Positions 37,075 to 48,188 of a DNA stretch of 64,000 nucleotides are shown here, in pieces. Where the stretch lies: positions 1 to 64,000 of the forward strand of contig JBDOQK010000026.1 in the NCBI GenBank assembly GCA_040437565.1. Direction: 5' to 3'. The notes under the pieces were generated by a model. That model did no database searches and was not told the origin of the DNA. It worked only from the letters and a program-made list of their open reading frames with translations. Within the stretch, counting starts at the first letter, position 1. Each line of letters begins with the position of its first letter. The position numbers were made by a program, and so were the translations under genes. The DNA is from Albugo candida. Lineage: Eukaryota > Oomycota > Peronosporomycetes > Albuginales.

Positions 37075-38595
37075 CTAATCATGTCTTAATTCTGGCTGCT
37101 CTGTGTAAACGAAAGGATGTGCTCGAAGACGGGCAAGAAGTGGTTCATACGCGCGACGACGATGGTATTGTACCGCATGGATAGTGCCGATGACAAGCAC
37201 AGAAGCACTGGCCACACATGCGCCAATTACCATCAACCATTTCCATGAGTTCATCCATGAAGTCTCACCTTCATGCCCGTCGGCACTTCCCAATTGCATG
37301 TTGTCCAAGGCGGACGGATTGACACTGTAGTGTTCGATTCGGGGAAGCTGTGTTCCACCTTTGTTCTCTGTGTTAGTCGCCAGCACCAGAGAAATCATCA
37401 ACGGCACACAATCCACCCATGAAATCGTTTCCAATTGCTGAGCACTCACAGAACTTTTGTGCTGGACGCCACCTTTACGCCAAAAGTACCACGAAGCACT
37501 GCTTTTAATTTCTTGAGGTTTGTCATTAACATAATACACTTTTCCCGATCCAGTAATGGTAGCTTGGAGCAATTGACGCGTTTGGACTGTTAAATCACCG
37601 TCATTACTCAATGTAGCATGGGTCTCATCACTCACAAAAGATTCCAAATTAACACTGCCTTTTCCATCTATCGTAATCTTTTCATTGTGGCATTCACCAG
37701 GGAGATCAACCGATACAATCGCAATATTTCCTGATCCTGAGCTGGCAATATTCAATTGTTGATCAGCTTGTAATTTCTTCCCTCCAGCAATATATGTTCG
37801 AGCTGAACTCTTGCTCTGGACGTCGACCGTTTGTGTAACAATCTGATCCTGACCGATCAGCGTAATGGTGCCATCTTCCGAGGTGCGAATCTTTAGATCC
37901 TCTACTAGCGTCAGCACATTCGCTTCGAATGCCAATTGTCCGCTACCTGAGGCTTCCAAAGTCAATTCTTTGAAAACAGGATTTTGTTTGGCAGCATTCA
38001 ATTGCAAGTTTCCAGAGCTATGAACTCCAAAATAGCTCACGACTGCATTTCCATTAACCAACACGTTGGGAGCAATACTGATATCTCCAATCCCAAAATT
38101 TTCGATTCTTGAAAGGCTATCTTGATGCAGAAAAATCTCAGTCAGCAAAGCGCCTCTCACTGTAGCCGCTGTATTTTTCAATTGAACAGAAACACCCATT
38201 GAGAGAGAGTTTGGGATATCGGTGACGATAATCAATCGCAAAATATCTTCCGAAGTACTCAAAACACGTACATGACCAATAATTGACTCATCAGGATCAC
38301 TTGGACCCTTTTGATTTTGCATTAACGGATTAGGAAGCGCGTGGAGCTGCGTTTTGGAATCAGAATCGGACTTGATAAAGACACGTGCAGGAAGAGCGAC
38401 TTGGAGCTCCGTCACAGACTCACTGTCGTGTTCCCTGTATATAGTCCATATTTGCTCTAGCAGGCTCACATCACCCAATTTTGTACTACTTGTGCGAATG
38501 GTTGAGTTGTCAAACCGAAGAGCAGAGGAAGGGATGAATAAATGGATGAGAGCGAGGAATAGTACTGGAATCACTGCGTTTGCGTTTGCTCGCAT
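37075..38595 (-). CDS. Type I membrane protein with a repetitive beta-strand (GIN/DUF2807-like) ectodomain
   Basis: An intronless frame of 506 residues starting at ATG 38,595. Residues 1-25 are a signal peptide (VIPVLFLALIHLFIPSSA). The region from about 165 to 370 consists of repeated short beta-strand units with Gly-Ser turns (EASGSGQLAFEA, SSGSGNIAIVSVDL, DGKGSVNLESF, TGSGKVYYVN). This resembles the 'head GIN' domain (DUF2807), which folds as a beta-solenoid and is best known from bacterial and some oomycete surface proteins. A transmembrane helix near residues 449-470 (WLMVIGACVASASVLVIGTI) is followed by a short basic cytoplasmic tail. Topology predicts an external solenoid anchored in the plasma membrane. 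Ligand and function are unknown, and a role in adhesion would be inference. Confidence 0.75.
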   Translation of the reverse strand: MRANANAVIPVLFLALIHLFIPSSALRFDNSTIRTSSTKLGDVSLLEQIWTIYREHDSESVTELQVALPARVFIKSDSDSKTQLHALPNPLMQNQKGPSDPDESIIGHVRVLSTSEDILRLIIVTDIPNSLSMGVSVQLKNTAATVRGALLTEIFLHQDSLSRIENFGIGDISIAPNVLVNGNAVVSYFGVHSSGNLQLNAAKQNPVFKELTLEASGSGQLAFEANVLTLVEDLKIRTSEDGTITLIGQDQIVTQTVDVQSKSSARTYIAGGKKLQADQQLNIASSGSGNIAIVSVDLPGECHNEKITIDGKGSVNLESFVSDETHATLSNDGDLTVQTRQLLQATITGSGKVYYVNDKPQEIKSSASWYFWRKGGVQHKSSVSAQQLETISWVDCVPLMISLVLATNTENKGGTQLPRIEHYSVNPSALDNMQLGSADGHEGETSWMNSWKWLMVIGACVASASVLVIGTIHAVQYHRRRAYEPLLARLRAHPFVYTEQPELRHD

Positions 38596-39114
38596 GATGC
38601 TGGCCAGGGAAATCCTATATTGGAGCTATTAGAACGAGTCATTAATCTTTCGAAGCTTTCTAACGGTTGGTTCGATATTTTGAATGATGTATCAATTAGA
38701 CCAAATTATTAGGAGCGGCAGACCGATTTGATACAAAAGCCATCACGAAGATGAATGAGAGATGGCAAGAATAAAGACTGGGAGGGTTCTCGTACAAACT
38801 CTACAGCCTGCGACATTCAAGCGACAACTAGACGAATATTTTCAGTTGTCTACATGGAATGCGCCAGTCGCGCGGTATTACAGCAACATGCGCTTTCCCA
38901 TTTGAAAATCAGCATCAAGCGGTTTAGAATCATAGAAAATAAGTAAAAGAAGTATTTTCTATAATGTAAAGTGTGTCTCACTGGCATACTTTCTTGAGGA
39001 TTGGAGAGACCAAATGTTGCTTGATCGGTGGCAAAACCAGTTTTATGCTTGTCTGTGAAGTAGCGCTGTTGAGATCTGTGCCGCTCAGTCGATGTTGGTG
39101 CCTCTTCGACCACG
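38596..39114. other. Intergenic region
   Basis: About 520 bases between the upstream side of the membrane-protein gene and the 3' end of the next gene. Nothing specific is recognised. It would hold the promoter of the minus-strand gene to its left. Confidence 0.5.
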
Positions 39115-41023
39115 TCAATCCAATTTAGACGTCAATGTGCTCGTAAAGGCATATCTTCTTTCGCTATCAGAGTCTACCTCATTGGCAATGAGGAGGTTTT
39201 TTACACTCTGGCGAAGGCGGTTGCGGGCGGCTAGAAGTTGGATACATTCCGCCTGAGCTTTCTCAATATCCAGTTCCGATTGGTTCTCCATCTTTTCCTT
39301 GCTAACGGTCGGATGTACATATGCATTTTGAAGTCGTGGGTATATAGTGTCTCTAATCGACTTACTAAGTTTTGTGATCAGTAAGTGAGAAGCAAACGGC
39401 ATTGCTGACTGTAAATTCTTAAAAACGAACTCGGCATGGTACATCTACACAAATTTGCAATTGTAGGCTTATTAACGAGTTCACAATAATCTCGACAAAG
39501 CAATATACCTGTTCCATTGCGTCTGAAAATGACTTGCAATTCATCGGCAAAAGCCTTTCTAATTGCAATTCTAGCCAGCTGCATACAACTTGGGGATTAT
39601 TGATATCATCCTTCTGTATTTTCATCGTCAAAGCGATTACAACATATGGCGCCAGCATTGCTTTCTCCATCGAATCTATTGTGGACATAATTCCGGGAAC
39701 TTGACTTGTATATACCGCAATTTCACTATCGCAAGCACAGCATTCTGCAAACCATTCGAGTAACTTCTTTTGCCATACTCGTAGAGTATTTGATTCAAAC
39801 TGTGCGCGAGCGGGCCACAGCCTCAAGAGACTTCGAACGAGACCAACTTCGAGAAAACGTTTGGCAATCTTCTGTCGAGATACCCACGATTTTTCGGCAT
39901 TCAATCGGTAAGTCAGCAACTGCAGCAGTAATAAAACACTCTCTCCGCTGTTTTGAAGAGGAAATACAATGATGGAAGTCGATGCGTCGTATTTTTGTAG
40001 CGTTTGCAATTGGAACATAAGCGTCGGAAGCAACTCATCTAATACTTGCACGAGAGCGTGGACTTTCTTGCCGCTACTATCTTGCTGTGTATGATGTAGT
40101 CCAGTTGCAAATAATTCCGAGGCACAAAGATCTGCAAAAACGGATAAAAACACTTCGTTGACCATTCTCCAACCACTGATATCATCATCATCTATTTCTG
40201 ACAAGGGTCCAGCCCCACTGCATAAATAGATGTACAAATCCTTCAGCGACCGTAAACCTTTTATGAGTAGCGTGTATGGTGCATTCAGAATGTAATCACG
40301 AGTAATAAAAAGATATCGCTTCCACTCTCCATCTACTCCATACACCAAATTCGCACTTACATTTACACTTTCACCGCAGAGTAAGCGCTTTATGATATCT
40401 TCTAAAACGCTATATAGATCCCATTCCTGCCAGGTTGCCGGTGGAACGTGAAGAAATAATGCCGAATTTGTACGTGATGCAATGTAGTGGAGTTTTATCT
40501 GTACCATCTTTTGCTCAGAGATTTGATTGTTGAACTTCGTTCCGCACTCTAACGGCTGAAGGGAAGATTGAATGTGGAATTTATGTAAGAAGTGAGTCGC
40601 TTCTTTGAGTTGTCGATGCAGTATGTCATTAAAATGAATCAGAAGAACGGATGCAGCAATTAGATTACAATGTGATACCGAAGACGAATTCCTCGAGTTG
40701 TATTCATTCAGATAAAGTATACCATCAAGAAACGCCATTGTAACGTAGGTGAAAAACTTGTCAATCTTCTTTTGTTTCGCATGATCATGGAAGAAGTTCG
40801 CGAGAGCGTGCAGATGATCCCTATCTACAATTGGATAATCGTATTGGAAGGCGTCATATGCTTGGTGGATGATTGCGACGTTCGCCGGCATGGTTTGTCC
40901 CTCGTATTCTGTTAATGTTGAGGTGATGAAAGGTGTGGATACAGTGATACTGTCTGCTGTTTGCTCGAGCTCATTTTCCCGGAGATAAGCCACAATCTGA
41001 TCGATGAACTCATTTCGATCCAT
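39115..41023 (-). CDS. Unrecognised 614-residue protein (two exons)
   Basis: Exon 1 runs from ATG 41,023 to 39,509 and exon 2 from 39,444 to 39,115, separated by a 64-bp intron (39,445-39,508; GTATAT...TGTAG, phase 0), which joins DAMEQ to MYHAEF. Without splicing the frame runs 29 codons further to a stop inside the intron. The start IDQIVAYLRENELEQTADSI vaguely resembles a LisH helix pair. The remainder is predicted to be largely helical with many Leu-rich amphipathic segments (for example VLDELLPTLMFQLQTL), like an alpha-solenoid scaffold. The last 60 residues are charged and probably coiled coil. There is no signal peptide or membrane segment. I do not recognise the family. Length, composition and clean splicing indicate a real host gene. 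Confidence 0.75.
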
Positions 41024-42818
41024 TCGAACTTTGTAGCATTGATCAATACCACGTACAATTCAGTGAACCGTACCTTAAAAGTTTGGTAATAGAATGCAGT
41101 TTTTTAGTGTAGACAGAAATTGTGATGAAAACAAGAACTTTTGGATATTTGTGCACCCAATCCTCATGATTCTTTTTTTGTTTAAACGATGATTGCCGAG
41201 TGACGTTGTGATCGAAGTAAGATACCTCTTTCCAGCTGGTTCCGTATTCGGTCAAGTAGTACTTCATATTACTGTAATGTATGGGGCAGCTTTTGTAAAT
41301 GTGGCTGTAGCTGCTAGTGTCAACAAACCGCTAATCAATCCATCACCTGCTCGTGCAAGTCATGTTTTTGCATGCTCTGATTACAAGAAAGAATTCGGCC
41401 AAAAGACATCATACATGAAAAAAAGCTAGAGATGTAGTTGCTCATGAAAACCACGCAAAGCCTTTGACTCATCCATTTATGCTTTCTACGGGGAAATTTC
41501 TTGGTATAACTCGGTAATTAGTAGAGAGTAGCTCGGTCACATCGTTGCTTGACGGCCGGGCGTCCATACAAAGAAAAGCATGGTATGATAGATACACTGA
41601 AGCAGCATGTGACCTGGAATGACAGCAGCTTGAGTGAGTTCGTGACATATTAACCTGAGCTAAAATTTGATAAGTATGATTGGTCTCACTTCGCAATCAA
41701 GCAAACCCGCCTTTTTGATCGTGATGTTTGCATTTAGATCCAGCCGCCAATGTAGTAGAAGATACATGAGCTCACAAAGTAAAACGGATCGTAGGAGTGT
41801 ATAAGCAACATGCACTCAACGATTACAAGAAATTTCACTCCCGGCGCGCCTACAGGAAAATCCATCTGACACAACACAGGAGTACCCGATGGCACGACTC
41901 GTCTAAAGTTCTTCCCTGAAAGCTTCAGCTCATCATTCATCGCATTCTTCAATACTTTAGCGTTTGGTGACTTGAGTCACGTTTATTGGTCAAAGAGCTT
42001 AAAGGGCTAGCTCGGTTGTTTAACCTATGTTTCCAATCGTTATTACGAACGCATGCCTTTGCAGAACAATACTTTGCGTAATGTCGCCTTGGGATGTGAT
42101 TTGAACGATTTGAGCCATGAGCTGAACCGAAAACCTTTGGACATGAGGCCTGCTGAGGTGTTACTGTAGTCATCTTGTCTTAGATATCGTCTACGATCTG
42201 CAGGCTGAATTCAGGTCGTACAAGTTGGTCAAGATTCATCTATGTAACATCATGTTCGACGAATTGCATCATAATTCTTGTCTCCTGATCACCTTCACGA
42301 ATGACACTTTGCCACCAAAGCTTGTTCCCATAATGACGTCAAGTTGTCATGTGTTACATTCATCAACTTGTGATTTGGAAACAGATTCCATTTACAAAGC
42401 CGCTTCATATCATCTGGATATCCCAGGGTTATGCATTAAATGCACTTATATATGACCTTTTGCCTCCAGCTTCGTCAATATTAGCTTATCGATAGCCCCC
42501 AATTACTCGCATTGATGTTCTCGATATCTATCTCAGGTCCATCTCGAAGCTGCGCGGTATGAGACAGCGAAATATTTGTGCAAAATACCGGGAGAATCTC
42601 AATGTTGTACATTTTTATGTTTGCAGTAATAAAAGTCACACAACACCACAATCGTAGGTGCTTGCTGAGATATGAGTGCGAGTGGAAATATGTACGTGGG
42701 GCTCTACAGAATCGTACCAGACTTGAAAAAGTCCGACCAAATCGCACAGTTTGAAGACTTGATCGGTTTAAGTCTTTGATTCGATAATGAAGTGAAGAGC
42801 GTAGTCGTTACACAATAG
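41024..42818. other. No confident gene (1.8 kb)
   Basis: Short frames only. One minus-strand frame (41,734-41,952) has somewhat protein-like composition (SGTPVLCQMDFPVGAPGVKF) but no recognised family and no partner exon that I could find. Confidence 0.4.
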
Positions 42819-43650
42819 ATGACGGACATGTCTGCAGGTAGCCGGACAGCAAACGCACCTCAACTGCCGCAGCACCCGCCATTTCTAGAGGAAACTTCGA
42901 ATGATAATCTAGAACCCTTGAAAACACTTCAAGATTATTACAACACGTTGGCGGCTCATGTAACATGCATTGATTAGCCGCTAGTGATGCCGGTATCAGT
43001 CTATGCGGGCGTGTGCACAAGGGGGTAGATATCAAATAGCCAAGTCCCGAGGACGCACTAAATAAAATTGGGTTGATTATTTCCGGAAATCTGAAGGGCC
43101 CGACTGCGTGGATTTATGCGAAAATAAACGCGAAGATGCGTAGTCTAAGGACTGACGTGACATTTATGAATGCTGTTTCAAGGATATGTCGACTGGATTA
43201 CCAGCTTTACAGGATTTTTGGACCAGCGCGGCTTTCAAGAATACGTTGAGTAAGTATAATCGAGAAGGGTTATGCTGTTGATGGTTGGCGTATTGGAACC
43301 GCCAGCTTTGAAAGGAAAATCGTGAAAAAGTGGATGTGCACAATTCTGAAAAAGAAAAGCCCGATGACGTTTTGTCAAAAGTTTAGGTCTTGCTGAGAAG
43401 TTTCATGAATTGTGAACCTGAAAGATACGAAAGACTGTGTTACGAAGAGACGTAAGAAGTCTACGAGTATGGGTGCAAGCGCCAAGCACATGTACTTCGG
43501 GTATGTCTGGAAAGAGTTGCTCAAGTCTAAGCTATGATGATCAACGAAAACAGTTGAGCGTCCTGTTGGCATCCGACAGCTAGTAACTTCAGACACTCGC
43601 ATGTATCAAATTTGGAAAACAAACGTGATACAGAAAAGTGTAGCAATGGA
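42819..43650 (+). mobile_element. Gag-like fossil of an LTR retrotransposon
   Basis: The plus strand opens with a protein-like frame beginning MTDMSAGSRTANAPQLPQHP (42,819). Further on are pieces resembling retrotransposon gag: MPVSVYAG, then ISGNLKGPTAWIYAKINAKM, comparable to the 'L.G.A..W' block of Ty3/Gypsy-type gag proteins. No LTRs, protease or polymerase are seen. The piece is broken at several points and looks old. The family is tentative. Confidence 0.35.
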
Positions 43651-44597
43651 TTCTTTAAGCAGGTACGACTACTTTATTTCATGCAAGTTTCTGGGTGATT
43701 TTATTGAAGAAAATGATTTCAACTAGCTTCTCGAAATAGTTTATTAGCACCACGAGCAAAGAACCAAACACTGATAAAGGAATCGTTCAACTATTCCGCA
43801 GTCGTCAGTTCCATACCACAGCAATGATAGTAAGAGTATCAAGTACGCTTCAATAAATCGATTTTGATTGAATCATAACACAGTAGCGTAAAGAAAATTG
43901 AATTATCTCATACATACCCAAAACAGACGCGACATACCCATGGCTAATTGCCCGCGAAATCCATCGCCAAGACCAGGCTATTGAGCCGTGACAAGAGCAT
44001 ATGATGTAGATGACGGACCTGAAGTGCTCAGACACAAGCCTGAAGTGTACCAAACGTCTGAGATTGCCTGAAAAGGTACTTTTACCCAAATGGACTCGCC
44101 GTTCTTCTGCACTTTTAAATATATGTTAGATCTCGTAGTTACGCATTTCGTGATCGCAGGGACAGGGACGGGTTTTAAACTCTAAATGCGAGATGCAGTT
44201 ATCAATAAAGAGGGCACGGTGTGGAGCGATAGAGGGATCTTTATTTTCAGTACCGTCTTGAATGGCTAGCAAAAACGTTCCCAGCTTGAGTATTCAGCCA
44301 ACAAACCAAAATGTCGCTCATGAGGAGGAGGATGGGGATAGTAGACTCCTTGAACATTGCACAGATAAAAGAGTTTAACGTATACATGAAGAAGCCTCTA
44401 GAAATTATGAAAGGCGCGGTGAATTTAATGATAAAACCCACTATTCGAATGCAAGATCAAGTAGGCCGGAAATAGAAATAAATGAACATAAAAATAAAGC
44501 ATTGATTCTAGAAGCAAAAACCTTGGGTTGTGATAAGGCTCATGGGGGTAAAAGAGAAATAAAGACGGCCTTCTTCGTGTCAGAATAGGGTGATTAT
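43651..44597. other. No recognisable gene
   Basis: Short frames without motifs. Confidence 0.45.
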
Positions 44598-45111
44598 ATG
44601 ATGATATCTGTGGGGTGTACCTCAAGCTTCCTTCCAGCCAGCCTGATAGATGATTTAATGCCGCGACAAAACTCATGATTCAACTGAATTCTCATGAATG
44701 AAGATCCAGCTAGCAGCAGACTAAAAGTTCACAAAAGGAGAGATTTGTTAAAGGCGTGCAGCGGTTAAGTTCATAGACAAGATGCCTAGCTTTCGTGTTT
44801 GCATNNNNNNNNNNNNNNNNNNNNNNNNNNNNNNNNNNNNNNNNNNNNNNNNNNNNNNNNNNNNNNNNNNNNNNNNNNNNNNNNNNNNNNNNNNNNNNNN
44901 NNNNATGATGATATCTGTGGGGTGTACCTCAAGCTTCCTTCCAGCCAGCCTGATAGATGATTTAATGCCGCGACAAAACTCATGATTCAACTGAATTCTC
45001 ATGAATGAAGATCCAGCTAGCAGCAGACTAAAAGTTCACAAAAGGAGAGATTTGTTAAAGGCGTGCAGCGGTTAAGTTCATAGACAAGATGCCTAGCTTT
45101 CGTGTTTGCAT
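44598..45111. repeat. 100-N gap (44,805-44,904) flanked by a 207-bp direct copy
   Basis: 44,598-44,804 recurs at 44,905-45,111. This is the same pattern of duplicated contig ends. No gene is involved. Confidence 0.9.
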
Positions 45112-45650
45112 ATTGAGCTTCACGACAATTGTGACATACTCAGGAGTGCTGTCATGAAAAATCAAATAGGTCCCTACGTGACGGCATAAACCGGTTCACC
45201 TATCGCTGCGATACGCTTTCGTCGTGTGAGTGATTGAATGTCATCAGCCGGAAAAGCGTGCGTTTAATCTGAACACGATGATTTAGTTTTCTAAAAAGAG
45301 ATAGCCTGAGACTTTGAGCATGGAACTTTGGACACGGCCCGATTCAACAACATTGACACAAAGTATTTAGCGTACAAATAGAGAGGAGAGAAGATTCAAT
45401 CCTTAACGATACGATCAATGTGAAGTATGTTGACGTGGTGAACAGCGGTGTTGCGGTGGCCGTGTGAAAATCTAACAGGAATCACCGATAGCTACAATGA
45501 AAATATTGGATAGCCGTGAGGATCTTTTGAGCAACGATAGTTCCGGAAAGCTTTCTGGTACAACATATTGCCCTAGTTCGATGAACTTTGTTTACTGCTC
45601 GCAATAATGTGACTCAGATTGAAACGCGTCACAACTTCTTTCTTGTGAAT
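45112..45650. other. No recognisable gene
   Basis: Stop-rich in all frames and without a repeat that I can see. Confidence 0.45.
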
Positions 45651-46064
45651 ATCTGATTTCAACACATAAAATGGTATAGCCTTACTAAGGGAAGTTAACG
45701 CGGCCATAAGCATAGACTGTTGTGAGGATTTCAATTAGTCTCTCGTCTTTTTCTGATTGAAATATTATGAAAATCGTATGGTATGTAAGCTGTAATCGAG
45801 GGTCATANNNNNNNNNNNNNNNNNNNNNNNNNNNNNNNNNNNNNNNNNNNNNNNNNNNNNNNNNNNNNNNNNNNNNNNNNNNNNNNNNNNNNNNNNNNNN
45901 NNNNNNNATCTGATTTCAACACATAAAATGGTATAGCCTTACTAAGGGAAGTTAACGCGGCCATAAGCATAGACTGTTGTGAGGATTTCAATTAGTCTCT
46001 CGTCTTTTTCTGATTGAAATATTATGAAAATCGTATGGTATGTAAGCTGTAATCGAGGGTCATA
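45651..46064. repeat. 100-N gap (45,808-45,907) flanked by a 157-bp direct copy
   Basis: 45,651-45,807 recurs at 45,908-46,064. The same contig-end pattern, in non-coding sequence. Confidence 0.9.
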
Positions 46065-47063
46065 CTATGCTCGACCGCCATACTTTCAATTTAACATCAC
46101 TATAGCTTTCATGGTCGGATGCCCGAGGCATGCGTTTATAGTCGCAACACGTCATCAAGGACTCCTCTACTCCAATGATATCACAAAGTATTGGGTTCGT
46201 CGACCGAATTAACATTTCTGGGATTGCAGAGAAGCTCAAGTAAATTGCGTCGGAAACTTGATGCTCGATCAAGACTTTCTTTTTAGATTAGCTTGACTAA
46301 GGCTTTATCTTGTCGAGTGTTGGCGACAAGCTGGACATGACAGAGGTCTGTGCGGAGGTCTAGAAGCAATGATCGAGTACGTAAAGCGGTGTGTGACTGC
46401 AAATTACGTTGTCAGCACATACTTTTTTCGAACAAGCCAGTGTGGAAGTTGGCAACATGCTTACATACTGAGTCATCAATGCTACCAACTGAGTATTTAA
46501 CGCAGTTCATATTGAGAATCTCTCAGGGAATTGGATTAGAATCGGAACTGTTCCTACTCTGCGTCCTCTATGAGCCTACATCAATCTTGATTGATAGCTA
46601 GAATCTGTCTGATACCTCTAGCTGCTACATTCTACACAAGGAACGCTAACGTTTTGCACCAGAAACCGCTTGCCCTTGCGCATCCATTGCAAGAAGTCTG
46701 ACCGACGCAGTATGCAAAGAGAGGGAAGTAGCCGACATCAAATAAGCATTTATAGTGCTTCTGCTCACTTTTATACTTGTGAACAGCTCACGAAATCAAT
46801 CAAGCATAGAGAATCCTAAGCATAAAAGGCATCAACAAATCATCTCAACCTGATCTGTGTATTAAAAAATGTCTTATTCAAAATGGAAGTGCATACATAT
46901 AACGACAGGGCACAACAATGCTGCCCCTTTCCGCCCATATTCGTTGACTGACGGAGAGATTCTTGTCACCAACGCTCACGATATACATTGTCATCGTACT
47001 TTTGATAAAGCGATGCTTCCAGAAAGGTGAAATAAAGTCCTCTGTGAGACGTTCGTTCCGAAA
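46065..47063. other. No recognisable gene (1 kb)
   Basis: Short frames only. This region lies downstream of the minus-strand phosphatase gene and would contain its 3' end. Confidence 0.45.
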
Positions 47064-47871
<808 letters not shown>

Positions 47872-48188
47872 AGAATCGCGTCCGATTTACAAAGTTTAAA
47901 TTGGTGCACGCCGTACACAAAGCAAGGCAGTGGGTACTCGGATGCTTTCTCAGAGCTCTGTACATACGAAAATCACAGATAGTTTCAAGACACGTCGTCG
48001 GTGGATATAAAAGTCTCATCACTGAAGGACACTACACACAAAGTGAGTCGAGGGCGCAGATGACTCGATAAAGAAGCGATTGGAGATCTAACCGCTGTAA
48101 GCCGCGAAAGTAAAGGTGTTACATTCAGAAACAATAACAGGGTTACGAGACGCAAATGGTCAGTACGTTTGAGTGTGACGGAAAACTA
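47872..48188. other. Intergenic region
   Basis: About 320 bases upstream of the phosphatase and downstream of the protease-GPCR gene; both genes are on the minus strand. It should contain the phosphatase promoter. No specific site is recognised. Confidence 0.5.
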
